From: Acinetobacter sp. ANC 4173
Lineage (GTDB): Bacteria > Pseudomonadota > Gammaproteobacteria > Pseudomonadales > Moraxellaceae
Direction: 5' to 3'
Assembly (NCBI RefSeq): GCF_004331255.1
Contig: NZ_SJOF01000008.1
Location: 62,001-126,000 of the forward strand
Length of the DNA stretch: 64,000 nt
The translations under genes and the position numbers were made by a program. Positions 1-8,860 of this stretch are shown piece after piece (position 1 is the stretch's first letter; every line of letters starts with the position of its first letter). The notes beneath the pieces are model-generated. The model saw only the letters and a list, made by a program, of their open reading frames with translations, made no database searches and had not been told where the DNA came from.

Positions 1-460
1 CTGGTAAATTGGCATCTACAAACATCTGAATTAGGGTTTGTAAATAAACAGAATCTATAAGCTCGCTCTTTTCAGTGGCTAAAAACTGCACTTTTGCATC
101 GTTGGGCCAGTGTTGTGCTTTGATTGGCTGCCAACCGTAAGTTTCAATAATATGCCCAATTAAGTGTCCTGCACTGTGTAACCGACTATGAAGTTGACGG
201 GATTGAATATCAACTTTTGCATATGCCTGACCTAATGCTACAGCGCGGTTACATCGATGAACAATGGCTCCATTTATAAATGCCACATGCAAAACTTCAC
301 TGTCTGCAATATATCCTGTATCACTTGGTTGCCCTCCTCCTTGAGGATGAAATGGCGTGTTCTCTAATTTAATTTCAAATTGACCATTTTCCAGTAAAGT
401 GCAAGCCACAACTTCCACATAACTTTCTGTAACACCAGATAAATAAAGATTTTTTACCAT
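1..460 (-). CDS. Alanyl-tRNA editing protein, AlaX-like (partial, cut by window start)
   Basis: The frame opens with ATG at 460 and runs off the left edge without a stop, giving about 153 residues. It carries the hallmarks of the AlaRS editing domain: HPQGGGQPSDTG near residues 40-51, and the zinc-binding HxxxH (HSAGH) near residue 97. Free-standing AlaX proteins hydrolyse mischarged Ser- or Gly-tRNA(Ala) in the cytoplasm. The gene diverges from the LysR gene at 550, with 89 bases between them. The C-terminal part, including the later zinc-binding cysteine and histidine, lies outside the window, so completeness cannot be judged. The family call is fairly sure; the exact substrate is not. Confidence 0.8.
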   Translation of the reverse strand, partial: MVKNLYLSGVTESYVEVVACTLLENGQFEIKLENTPFHPQGGGQPSDTGYIADSEVLHVAFINGAIVHRCNRAVALGQAYAKVDIQSRQLHSRLHSAGHLIGHIIETYGWQPIKAQHWPNDAKVQFLATEKSELIDSVYLQTLIQMFVDANLP

Positions 461-549
461 GAAATAACAACAGTATCTAAATATGAAAAAATTGTATAAC
501 TTTGTCTATGGGGTGATAATCTAGAAAATTATCAAATAACTTTTGCCTC

Positions 550-1485
550 ATGAGCACAAATCAAAATTTAAACTTACTGAATGAAATGGTGACATTTGTA
601 AAAGTGGTTGAAACAGGCAGTTTTTCTGAAACGGCACGTCAGTTTGGAACAACGCCTTCAGCAATCAGTCGAGCTATTTCACGTCTCGAAAAAGCGTTAG
701 GGACTCGACTACTACAAAGAACAACCCGTAAGTTGCGCATAAGTGAAAGTGGGCAAGCCGTATATGAGCGATGTCTAGACATGGTCAATGCGGCTCAAGC
801 TGTGATGGAAAGTTCGGAAAAATTTCACTCAGAGCCTCAAGGCCAAATTCGAATGAGTGTGCCTAAAGCAGTTGGACATTATCTTATTCATCCCTATTTG
901 CCTGAATTTTTAAGACTTTATCCTAAAATTGATATTCAACTACTGTTAGAAGATCGCTACATTGATTTAATTGAAGATCAAGTAGACCTTGCTATTCGTA
1001 TTACGGAAAAGCCACATGATGGTTTAATGGGGCGGAAACTTTTAGAAATAGACCATGTAATTTGTGCAACCCCTGAATATTTATCAAGGTTCGGCACACC
1101 TCAGCATCCACATGATTTGAAAGAACATCAGTGTATCTATTTGGGTGAGCAAGCAATTGATTCAAAATGGAAATTTCAGCAAGGAAACAAAAGTCTTTCA
1201 GTCCATGTTAAAGGTCGCTACGCGGCGAATCATACTGGAGTCCGTCTTGATGCTGCTTTACAGCACCTTGGAGTTGCCAGTTTACCGTTCTTTGTAGCAA
1301 ATAAGGTAATGAAAAATAAGCAGTTAATTCAAGTTTTGCCAGACTGGTATTTTAAAACCTATTATAGTGGTGGAGCATGGCTGTTATACCCAGTGACAAA
1401 ACATTTGCCACCAAAACTAAAAGTATTGATTGAATTTCTTGCTCAAAAATTGGAACAAGAACCAACATTGTTAAGACCAGATTGA
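550..1485 (+). CDS. LysR family transcriptional regulator
   Basis: A 311-residue protein with the LysR layout: an N-terminal winged helix-turn-helix (about residues 12-70, with SFSETARQFGTTPSAISRAI and RLEKALGTRLLQRTTR) and a C-terminal periplasmic-binding-like effector domain from about residue 95. The helix-turn-helix resembles the CrgA/AaeR branch. It diverges from the AlaX-like gene, so either that gene or its own promoter may be the target; the effector cannot be read from sequence. The ATG at 550 is preferred, with a possible later ATG at 586. The 176 bases after the stop (to 1661) hold AT-rich sequence with no gene I can support. Confidence 0.85.
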   Translation: MSTNQNLNLLNEMVTFVKVVETGSFSETARQFGTTPSAISRAISRLEKALGTRLLQRTTRKLRISESGQAVYERCLDMVNAAQAVMESSEKFHSEPQGQIRMSVPKAVGHYLIHPYLPEFLRLYPKIDIQLLLEDRYIDLIEDQVDLAIRITEKPHDGLMGRKLLEIDHVICATPEYLSRFGTPQHPHDLKEHQCIYLGEQAIDSKWKFQQGNKSLSVHVKGRYAANHTGVRLDAALQHLGVASLPFFVANKVMKNKQLIQVLPDWYFKTYYSGGAWLLYPVTKHLPPKLKVLIEFLAQKLEQEPTLLRPD

Positions 1486-1661
1486 TAAAAAACATTCAAA
1501 AAGTTGTACGGCAAAGCAATCAATAGGGAAATTTAGAAATGTGAAAATTGACAAAAAATAAAGATTAATGTGTGTTATTTATGCTCAAAATATTAAAAGT
1601 AGACATTGTATAAATGAAAATTTAATAGATAAAAAATTATTTATACAATGCCTAAAGATTA

Positions 1662-2534
1662 TTAATTAATGAGAGTATTCCAAATATAGTCCATGCGTTG
1701 AGAATATATAACTTTACTGCGAATAATATAAATATCTTGGAAGAAGTGATAATTATCTAAGACGCGCAATTTATTTTCAGCAATTTCTTCTTCTACTAAA
1801 AGTTTAGGTAACCAAGCAATGCCTAGTCCTTGTAAAACCAAAGCTTTTAGATCTCCAGCATTGTCTGTTTCATATAAAATTCGATAATCCAATTTATCTT
1901 CAATTTCACGGTCAACACATTTTCTTAAATAAGCTTGCTTACTATAAGACAGCAAAGGAAAATGTTGATCTAAACTGTATTTTTCGTATTTATCACGTGC
2001 AGAAGCCACAGGAAGAATTTCCATTTTCACAATTTTATGAAATGCAAAAATTGCATGGTCTAACTGTTTTAGCGTTTCTTCATCACAATAGCAAATTAAG
2101 AAATCACATGAACCTTCTTTCAATAGTCGCATGCCCTGTTTCATATTAGCTGCAATAATTTCAAGTTGTAGATCTTTAATATCTGTATATAAATTGTGAA
2201 TGAAGTTGGGGAAAAATTGTGTAATTAATGAATGAGATACTGCAAACTTGATGGAAAGCTCATTATTTTTAATGTTTTTTTCCAGATACTTAATAGTTGT
2301 ATCTAATTGATTTTGTATGTTTTTTGCTGATGATAGCAAAATTTGACCGGCATCCGTAAAGTCAACATTTTTGCTATAGCGTTTTAAAATTTGAAAGCCT
2401 AAAGCATCTTCAATAGCTTGAATTCTGCGTGTAAAGGCAGATTGTGTCACATGTCTGAGTTCGGCCGCTTTTGAGATAGATTTTTCTTGTTCTAAAGCAA
2501 GTAAATCTTCAATCCAACGAATTTCCAATGACAT
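1662..2534 (-). CDS. LysR family regulator, divergent from aspA
   Basis: About 290 residues: LysR helix-turn-helix at the N-terminus (SISKAAELRHVTQSAFTRRI, then IEDALGFQILKR) and a ligand-binding domain behind it. The QSAFTRRI helix recalls the HypT/YjiE branch, but the assignment is weak. The frame can be extended three codons-worth upstream to a GTG at 2540; ATG at 2534 is chosen because it is a normal start with GGACAG upstream. It is transcribed away from aspA, the usual arrangement for a LysR protein that controls its neighbour. A perfect 15-bp palindrome lies in the shared promoter, and an identical copy lies inside this gene at 2042-2056. Confidence 0.8.
   Translation of the reverse strand: MSLEIRWIEDLLALEQEKSISKAAELRHVTQSAFTRRIQAIEDALGFQILKRYSKNVDFTDAGQILLSSAKNIQNQLDTTIKYLEKNIKNNELSIKFAVSHSLITQFFPNFIHNLYTDIKDLQLEIIAANMKQGMRLLKEGSCDFLICYCDEETLKQLDHAIFAFHKIVKMEILPVASARDKYEKYSLDQHFPLLSYSKQAYLRKCVDREIEDKLDYRILYETDNAGDLKALVLQGLGIAWLPKLLVEEEIAENKLRVLDNYHFFQDIYIIRSKVIYSQRMDYIWNTLIN
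2042..2056. promoter_or_regulatory. Second copy of LysR-type palindrome, inside the regulator gene
   Basis: ATGCAAAAATTGCAT, identical to the copy at 2580-2594, with centres 538 bp apart. Here it is also protein-coding (His-Ala-Ile-Phe-Ala on the minus strand), so it may be coincidence. It could be an auxiliary operator for DNA looping. Confidence 0.3.
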
Positions 2535-2579
2535 TTGCACTGTCCATAATCTAAGCGATGTTAATAATTATACAGTGTT

Positions 2580-2594
2580 ATGCAAAAATTGCAT
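2580..2594. promoter_or_regulatory. Candidate LysR operator between regulator and aspA
   Basis: Perfect inverted repeat ATGCAA-AAA-TTGCAT in the 140-bp divergent intergenic region, 46 bp from the regulator start and 81 bp from the aspA start. It contains the T-N11-A core typical of LysR-binding sites. Binding is inferred from pattern and position only. Confidence 0.5.
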
Positions 2595-2674
2595 GAATAA
2601 ATATTTTTTTACATTAGTCAGGCTAGGTCTTCTCGCTCTAAGATAAAATTATTCCCGCTATAGAGCATTTCTTA

Positions 2675-4090
2675 ATGAATATTGAAATTAAATCACGGAC
2701 TGAAAAAGATTTACTCGGTTTTAAAGAAGTCCCATTCCATTGTTACTACGGTGTACAAACGCTACGTGCATTGGAAAATTTCAATTTAAGTCCGAATAAA
2801 TTAAGCCATTTCCCAATCTTCATTAAAGCTTTGGCAATGGTTAAATCTGCATGTGCAGTTTCAAATTTTAAACTAAATAAATTAGAAGAAAATAAATACA
2901 ATGCAATTCAACATGCTTGCGAGCAGTTGATGAATGATTTATATCATGATCAATTCCCAATTGATATGATTCAAGGTGGTGCTGGTACTTCAACCAATAT
3001 GAATGCAAACGAAGTAATTGCAAATATTGGCTTGGAATACATGGGACATGCAAAAGGCGAATATAAATATTTACACCCAAATAATGATGTAAATATGTCA
3101 CAGTCAACCAATGACGTATACCCTACAGCAATTAAAGTTGGTTTATTATTTTCTTTAGATCAACTTAACACACCGTTCCAAAGCTTAATTAACAGCTTCC
3201 GTGTAAAATCTGAAGAATTTGCGCATATCTTAAAAATGGGTCGTACCCAGTTGCAAGATGCTGTGCCTATGACTTTAGGTCAAGAGTTTGGTGCATTTGC
3301 TAATACCTTACAAAATGACTTGAATATGCTTTACAGCATCATGCCGAATGCATTAAGTGTTGTGAACTTAGCAGGTACAGCAATTGGTACAGGTATTAAC
3401 ACTGAAGTTGAATACCGTTTACACGCCATTGAAGCGTTGTCACAAATTACGCAAAAGAATATTTCAAGTTCTCCTGACTTAATTGAAGCAACTTCAGACA
3501 TGGGCGATTTCGTTCTATTGTCAGGTTTCTTAAAACGTACGGCGACTAAACTTGCTAAAATTGCCAATGACTTACGTTTATTGTCGAGTGGTCCACGTGC
3601 AGGTCTAAATGAAATTCACTTAGAACCACGCCAACCAGGTAGTTCAATCATGCCAGGTAAAGTGAACCCAGTAATTCCTGAAGCAATGAACTTGGCGTGT
3701 TACCAAATTATTGCAAATGACTTAGCGATTACCCTTTCTGCTGAAGCGGGTCAGTTACAGTTAAATGCAATGGAACCTTTAATTGCCTTTAAACTTTTCG
3801 AATCAATTGATTTGTTAGGTAAAGCAATGCGTATGTTCCAACTAAAATGTATTGAAAATGTTGTTGCGAATGCTGAACATTGCCAACACTTGGTAGATAA
3901 CTCAATTGGTATTATTACTGTATTGAACCCATACCTTGGCTATGAAACGACAACTCGTATTGCCAAAGAAGCGAACGAATCTGGTCAAAGTATTCTTGCG
4001 CTCATTAAAGCTGAAAACTTGCTTTCTGATGAAGTTTTAGCAGACGTACTTTCAGTACAAAACATGGTACATCCTAAGCAATCTACATAA
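2675..4090 (+). CDS. aspA: Aspartate ammonia-lyase (aspartase)
   Basis: A 471-residue member of the aspartase/fumarase superfamily, converting L-aspartate to fumarate and ammonia in the cytoplasm. The superfamily signature GSSIMPGKVNP is at about residues 321-331 and holds the flexible loop with the catalytic serine. TSTNMNANEVIAN and NDVNMSQSTNDVYPTA are also present, matching conserved substrate-binding segments. The length fits aspartases (about 470-480). Class II fumarase is the main alternative, but the N-terminal layout and the LPYLGYE-type tail favour aspartase. It stands alone between a divergent LysR gene and a strong terminator, so it is probably induced monocistronically. Confidence 0.88.
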   Translation: MNIEIKSRTEKDLLGFKEVPFHCYYGVQTLRALENFNLSPNKLSHFPIFIKALAMVKSACAVSNFKLNKLEENKYNAIQHACEQLMNDLYHDQFPIDMIQGGAGTSTNMNANEVIANIGLEYMGHAKGEYKYLHPNNDVNMSQSTNDVYPTAIKVGLLFSLDQLNTPFQSLINSFRVKSEEFAHILKMGRTQLQDAVPMTLGQEFGAFANTLQNDLNMLYSIMPNALSVVNLAGTAIGTGINTEVEYRLHAIEALSQITQKNISSSPDLIEATSDMGDFVLLSGFLKRTATKLAKIANDLRLLSSGPRAGLNEIHLEPRQPGSSIMPGKVNPVIPEAMNLACYQIIANDLAITLSAEAGQLQLNAMEPLIAFKLFESIDLLGKAMRMFQLKCIENVVANAEHCQHLVDNSIGIITVLNPYLGYETTTRIAKEANESGQSILALIKAENLLSDEVLADVLSVQNMVHPKQST

Positions 4091-4109
4091 TATTTTTATG
4101 TAATAGCTC

Positions 4110-4139
4110 AAAAAGGAACTTAGTCATAAGTTCCTTTTT
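4110..4139 (+). terminator. Rho-independent terminator after aspA
   Basis: Stem AAAAAGGAACTTA (4110-4122), loop GTCA, matching stem TAAGTTCCTTTTT ending in a T run. It starts 20 bases after the aspA stop. Confidence 0.9.
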
Positions 4140-4168
4140 TCGTCTGTATTACCCAATCAATCCAATAA

Positions 4169-4390
4169 GCAAAAACTGAATTAGATGAAACTGATCCAAC
4201 ACTTTTACCTTATATATTTAGTGTTGTTGCACCCTGCTTAATGCTAATCATGACCAGTATGGCAGCATCAGGTCCATTGCAGAATATGCGTTACATACCA
4301 GCCAAGCAATTGGCTCAACATTTTAAAACCTTTTCTTTGGCAGGTTTAAAAGCGGTTGTACATTCCCAGAAGAAAAATTTATCCAATTAA
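4169..4390 (+). pseudogene. Possible 3' remnant of an unrecognised membrane-associated gene
   Basis: An open frame of 73 codons between stops at 4166-4168 and 4388-4390, with no start codon near its beginning. It reads as ordinary protein: a hydrophobic stretch with SVVAPCLMLIMTSMAASG, then QNMRYIPAKQLAQHFKTFSL, then a basic end. This looks like the C-terminal end of a lost gene, or an out-of-frame fragment. I do not recognise the family. It lies in the 410-base gap between the aspA terminator and the crotonase gene. The remainder, 4391-4551, is AT-rich with no feature I can support. Confidence 0.35.
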
Positions 4391-4551
4391 TTTTGTATTA
4401 CGCTGATTTAAAATTAATTTTTATATTCTGCTACAATTTTTACAGTGGAGTTGGCTTAATATCATTTGCATACAGTTTTTCACTTTATCTTCATCAAAGT
4501 CATTCCATAATAAAAGAACATCACTAAACAAAATAACTTAGGTATATAACG

Positions 4552-5340
4552 ATGAATAAAATAAATGGAACAGTGAGTCGTGAAGTCCAAGATCATCTTT
4601 TATTCATTGGTTTAGATCGTGCCAGTAAACGAAATGCTTTTGATAGTCATATGATCTTGGCTTTATCTCAGGCACTTACCGAATATGAAGCAGATCCATC
4701 TTTAAGATGTGCCGTTATTTTTGCACATGGTGATCATTTTACAGCAGGGTTGGATTTACTTGAATTGCAAGATAAATTGGCTCAGGGAATTTTTAATTTT
4801 GCTACTGATCAGATTGATCCTTGGGGAGTAAGTGGAAAGCCCCGAACCAAGCCTGTGGTGGTGGCTGTACAAGGCACCTGTTTTACTGCGGGAATTGAAT
4901 TGATGTTAAATGCCGATGTTGTGATTGCCAGTGAAGATTGTACGTTTGCACAAATGGAAGTATTGCGTGGCATTATGCCATTTGGTGGCGCAACAGTACG
5001 CTTTGTCCAAGCAGCAGGTTGGCAAAAAGCGATGCCATATTTATTGACTGGGAAAAGTTTTACAGCCACGACTGCTTTAGATTTGAATCTTATTTCTGAG
5101 AAAGTCGCTTGTGGTCAACAGTTTGCTCGAGCAATTCAAGTTGCTCAAGAAATTTCTACTGCAGCACCTTTGGCAGTTCAAGCTTTAATCTGTTCTGCGC
5201 AAGAAGCACAACAAAAAGGCACAGCATATGCCTTACAAAATTTAGCATCTTACTTACCCGCTTTGTTCCAATCTGAAGATGCACATGAAGGTGTAATGGC
5301 AATGCTAGAAAAAAGAAAACCTGAGTTTAAGGGAAAATAG
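4552..5340 (+). CDS. Enoyl-CoA hydratase/isomerase (crotonase) family protein
   Basis: A 262-residue crotonase. The oxyanion-hole segments are visible (HFTAGLDLLELQ and QGTCFTAGIELMLNAD). The two glutamates used by enoyl-CoA hydratases are both in place: one in GIELML and one exactly 20 residues later in QMEVLRG. Hydration of a 2-enoyl-CoA is therefore plausible, although the substrate cannot be read. It stands alone between the aspA region and a small membrane protein, with no beta-oxidation partners next to it. The ATG at 4552 follows a weak AGG 11 bases upstream. Crotonases are functionally diverse, so only the fold is certain. Confidence 0.8.
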   Translation: MNKINGTVSREVQDHLLFIGLDRASKRNAFDSHMILALSQALTEYEADPSLRCAVIFAHGDHFTAGLDLLELQDKLAQGIFNFATDQIDPWGVSGKPRTKPVVVAVQGTCFTAGIELMLNADVVIASEDCTFAQMEVLRGIMPFGGATVRFVQAAGWQKAMPYLLTGKSFTATTALDLNLISEKVACGQQFARAIQVAQEISTAAPLAVQALICSAQEAQQKGTAYALQNLASYLPALFQSEDAHEGVMAMLEKRKPEFKGK

Positions 5341-5341
5341 C

Positions 5342-5371
5342 AGCTTTATTCCAGACCCGAAAGCTTTATTC
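5342..5371. repeat. Short direct repeat AGCTTTATTC x2
   Basis: AGCTTTATTC occurs at 5342-5351 and 5362-5371, exactly 20 bp apart, just after the crotonase stop. Two turns of the helix would fit a tandem protein site, but chance is equally likely in AT-rich DNA. Confidence 0.25.
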
Positions 5372-5570
5372 AATAAAGGATAGATACGTCATTTTATAAG
5401 GCTCAAGTGAGCAAATGGATTTAAAATATAGAGGACCTGTATGAGGAAAAACATAGCAGAAGCTTAAAATCACTTTTCTCTGTTATAGTTTGTTATTCAA
5501 AAAGTGTACCTACTTCAGTTTGCAAAACTTAGCCATAATCACTACAAATCATAATAGAGTGAGTTTTGAG

Positions 5571-5732
5571 ATGAATGATGATCAAGGTTCAAGAAAGCCA
5601 GAAAAATATGCGGACAGTTCTATTTCGGATAAAGCCTTTAAGCGAATGATTGTTTGGTTTTTCTTATACTGCGCATTTTTTTGTATCTGTGTAATTTTTG
5701 TGGTGAATGCCGACTCTGCATTTATGCCTTAA
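5571..5732 (+). CDS. Small single-span membrane protein, 53 residues, unknown function
   Basis: A hydrophilic, charged N-terminus of about 25 residues (MNDDQGSRKPEKYADSS...) is followed by one membrane segment (MIVWFFLYCAFFCICVIFVV) and a short tail. The open frame could begin at 5490, but ATG at 5571, preceded by GAGTTTTGAG, removes an unconvincing extension and gives a compact protein. The orientation is probably N-in. It precedes the Kef-type antiporter by 240 bp in the same direction, too far for clear co-transcription. I do not recognise a family. Confidence 0.5.
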   Translation: MNDDQGSRKPEKYADSSISDKAFKRMIVWFFLYCAFFCICVIFVVNADSAFMP

Positions 5733-5972
5733 TTACAAAGTACAAAATAACGCTATCTTATAAACCGTTGGCATCAGAAATAAAAAAATTTAGATATGTT
5801 TCTGATGTCATATGATTTTTTTACTTAAAATCAGCTCATTAAGGAATAGTCGCAAAATTTATACGCGCCTATCTTCTTGTATATCAACCTTCTTCACACT
5901 CAAATTATGATGTCCTATGACAACATAATCAGTTAATATTTTTCAAAATAATTCAATAAATATGAGAAATAT

Positions 5973-7784
5973 ATGAGTGCAGAAGCAGATTCTCTTAGTC
6001 TCATCTCCCCTGTGATCTTGCTTACAGCCGCAGTCATTGCTGTACCCGTGATCAAACGATTGGGGTTGAGTTCTGTATTAGGCTATTTAATTGCAGGATT
6101 AATTATTGGGCCATTTGGTCTGGCTTTTTTCTATGATTCAGCATCAATTTTACATATCGCTGAACTTGGAATTGTAATGTATCTATTCGTGATTGGGCTA
6201 GAAATGCGTCCTTCACATTTATGGAGTCTAAGAAAAGAGATTTTTGGACTCGGAACTTTGCAAATTATCGCATGTTCACTTGGGCTGACAGGCGTTGGTT
6301 TAGTTTATGGTTATTCTTGGCAAGTGAGTTTTGTGTGTGCTGCGGGTTTTGTCCTCACATCTACCGCAATTGTGATGCAACTTTTGGGCGATCGAGGCGA
6401 TATTGCACAACCTCGGGGGCAAAAAATTGTCTCTATTCTTTTATTTGAAGATTTACTGATTGTTCCTTTACTTGCAATTGTGGCGTTTATTGCGCCGAAT
6501 CATGTTGTTGAAAGTACCTCGGTACGGTTGCAAAACATTGGTATTGGGTTAATTTCGATTGCAGGTTTAATTGCTGCTGGCTATTGGTTACTGAATCCCC
6601 TCTTCCGTTTATTGGCTGCCGCTAAAGCGCGTGAAGTGATGACCGCAGCAGCATTATTGGTTGTATTAGGCGCAGCTTTACTCATGCAAGTCAGTGGTCT
6701 ATCTATGGCAATGGGGGCTTTTCTAGCGGGCGTATTACTCTCCGAATCGACCTTCCGTCATCAAATTGAAGCTGATATTGAGCCATTTCGTGGGATTTTA
6801 CTTGGTTTGTTTTTCCTTGGCGTTGGCATGTCCTTAGACTTAAACGTGGTGCAAAGTAATTGGCCACTCATTCTCAGTGCCGTCATTGCATTAATGTTTG
6901 TTAAAGCAGTGATGATCTATCTTACCGCTCGTTTAACCAAAAGCCCGCATATCGAAGCCCTTGATCGTGCATTACTGATGGCGCAAGGTGGGGAATTTGC
7001 TTTTGTGCTGTTCACGGCAGCAATGAGCGCTCAAGTAATCAGCGCTGTCGAACGCTCGAACCTTACTGCAATTGTGGTGTTGTCGATGATTCTTACACCA
7101 ATTATCGGTATTTTATTTAAACGATTTACCCAAAAAACAGCACAAGTTTCATTAGACAATATCCGCATTGCAGATGGTCTTTCAGGTAAAGTGCTGATGA
7201 TTGGTTTTGGTCGTTTTGGGCAAGTCACCAGTCAATTACTACTCGCGCGTGGTGTTGATGTCACAATTATTGATAATGACATTGACATGATTCAAAACGC
7301 GGAACGTTTCGGTTTTACCATTTACTATGGAGATGGTTCCCGTTTAGATATTTTACATGCCTCAGGAGCGGATACCGCTGAAGCGATTGTGGTCTGCGTA
7401 GACCATAAAGACACCACCAATAAAATTGTAGAGTTGGTGCAGCATGAATTTCCTTTAACCAAACTATTGGTACGTTCCTATGACCGTGAACATGCTTTAC
7501 ATTTGGCCAAACAAAATGTGGATTACATGATCCGAGAAACCTTTGAGTCAGCAATGGTATTTGGTGGTGCGATTTTAGAAGAGCTTGGCGTTGACCTAAA
7601 CGAGGTGGAAGAAATTAGCCGTGAAATTCGTGAACGCGACAAAGAACGCTTTGAAACAGAAGTCGCAGCAGATGATGTTTATGCTGGTATTGGCTTACAG
7701 TACACAGGGCCACGCCCGACTGCACCATTAATCACGCCTAAGCATACAGGGCAAATTATTAATGAATGCGACACACAACAGTAA
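5973..7784 (+). CDS. kefB: Monovalent cation:proton antiporter, KefB/KefC type
   Basis: 603 residues in the CPA2 layout. About 12 hydrophobic segments (residues 8-385) form the Na+/H+ exchanger domain, and a cytosolic RCK/TrkA-N domain starts near residue 405 (VLMIGFGRFGQVTSQLL, a Rossmann NAD-binding fold, with VTIIDND as the acidic end of beta-2). Such proteins are K+ efflux/H+ antiporters in the inner membrane that answer electrophile stress or K+ status. The length equals E. coli KefB/KefC (about 600-620). No KefF/KefG-type ancillary oxidoreductase lies beside it. KefB and KefC cannot be told apart by eye. It ends in its own terminator. Confidence 0.85.
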   Translation: MSAEADSLSLISPVILLTAAVIAVPVIKRLGLSSVLGYLIAGLIIGPFGLAFFYDSASILHIAELGIVMYLFVIGLEMRPSHLWSLRKEIFGLGTLQIIACSLGLTGVGLVYGYSWQVSFVCAAGFVLTSTAIVMQLLGDRGDIAQPRGQKIVSILLFEDLLIVPLLAIVAFIAPNHVVESTSVRLQNIGIGLISIAGLIAAGYWLLNPLFRLLAAAKAREVMTAAALLVVLGAALLMQVSGLSMAMGAFLAGVLLSESTFRHQIEADIEPFRGILLGLFFLGVGMSLDLNVVQSNWPLILSAVIALMFVKAVMIYLTARLTKSPHIEALDRALLMAQGGEFAFVLFTAAMSAQVISAVERSNLTAIVVLSMILTPIIGILFKRFTQKTAQVSLDNIRIADGLSGKVLMIGFGRFGQVTSQLLLARGVDVTIIDNDIDMIQNAERFGFTIYYGDGSRLDILHASGADTAEAIVVCVDHKDTTNKIVELVQHEFPLTKLLVRSYDREHALHLAKQNVDYMIRETFESAMVFGGAILEELGVDLNEVEEISREIRERDKERFETEVAADDVYAGIGLQYTGPRPTAPLITPKHTGQIINECDTQQ

Positions 7785-7807
7785 TCAAGATTGTAAAATT
7801 CATCAAT

Positions 7808-7837
7808 AAAAAAGAGGTCGAATTAGACCTCTTTTTT
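7808..7837 (+). terminator. Terminator after the Kef-type antiporter (probably bidirectional)
   Basis: Stem AAAAAAGAGGTC, loop GAATTA, stem GACCTCTTTTTT. It sits between convergent genes (7784 end and 7854 end), so it can serve both strands. Confidence 0.9.
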
Positions 7838-7853
7838 ATATGTTGAGAAATTT

Positions 7854-8747
7854 CTATCGCGCTAAAATTTCATGGCACATTTGTCTCAGCCATTGATGGC
7901 TGGTCTTATGATGACATGACATATGCCAAAATTGTTTTACGCTATAAGTTGGAAATGAAATAGGCGCATTAAAAATTTGTAAATTACCACGTGATAATAA
8001 TACTTCACTTAGGTAATAAGGCACTGTGGCAATCGCATCGGACTCTTGTACCACCAAACCCACACCTAAGTAGCTTGGTAAACGCATGATAATATTGCGT
8101 TTTAAATCTAAATTTAACAGCTCATTTTCAATATGATAATGACCAATGCCAGCATCAATATCAATATGTGACTCTGCCAAATACTGTTCAATAGTCAAAT
8201 GATTTGGCGTTAAACGAGGATGGTTTTTCGCGGCAATCACCACATAGTATTGTTCAAATAACAATTGCTGATAAAAGCCATTTTCCATATGTGGCAAGAA
8301 ACCAATCGCTAGATCAATTTCACCATTCGCCATTTGATAACTGGTTTCGGAGGTAATTGGACGCACATTTAATCTGACATGGGGTGCGTGCTGTTTCAGG
8401 TATTGTGACATCTTAGGCAATAACACCAAATGCGATACATCCGTCATGGCAATGTTAAATTGCTGATGAGAATTCATTTCATCAAAATCGATAGTAAAAT
8501 TATTAATTAATTCAATTCGGTTTAACGCTTCACTGACCAAAGGAAAGAGCTGCTTGGAAAGTTCCGTTGGCATCATTTCATTGCCAATACGTAAAAATAA
8601 CGGGTCGTTATAATGTTGACGGATTTTATTTAAGCTATTACTGACCGCAGGTTGGCTCATGCAGAGTTGTTCTGCGGCAACCGAAACACTTTTAAATTTA
8701 TACACATAGAAAAAAATGCTAAGAAGTTTACAGTCAAGTTCGAACAC
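7854..8747 (-). CDS. LysR family transcriptional regulator
   Basis: 297 residues with an N-terminal LysR helix-turn-helix (KSVSVAAEQLCMSQPAVSNSL, then YNDPLFLRIGNEMMPTELS) of the NodD/LeuO/PcpR type, and a substrate-binding effector domain. The start is a GTG at 8747; no better ATG lies nearby, and the sequence before it lacks a clear Shine-Dalgarno. It follows modC on the same strand after 113 bp, so it could be read through from the mod operon or have its own promoter. Nothing identifies the ligand. It is not ModE, which has a different fold. Confidence 0.8.
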   Translation of the reverse strand: MFELDCKLLSIFFYVYKFKSVSVAAEQLCMSQPAVSNSLNKIRQHYNDPLFLRIGNEMMPTELSKQLFPLVSEALNRIELINNFTIDFDEMNSHQQFNIAMTDVSHLVLLPKMSQYLKQHAPHVRLNVRPITSETSYQMANGEIDLAIGFLPHMENGFYQQLLFEQYYVVIAAKNHPRLTPNHLTIEQYLAESHIDIDAGIGHYHIENELLNLDLKRNIIMRLPSYLGVGLVVQESDAIATVPYYLSEVLLSRGNLQIFNAPISFPTYSVKQFWHMSCHHKTSHQWLRQMCHEILAR

Positions 8748-8860
8748 TAAAATAGAAATCCTAATCTTATTTCAATAGGCATATATCATCGCTTTTTTTC
8801 AGATTTACGCCAATATCAAATTCTATCTTTTTCTGTGATTGTATGTATTTTCTTAAGACT

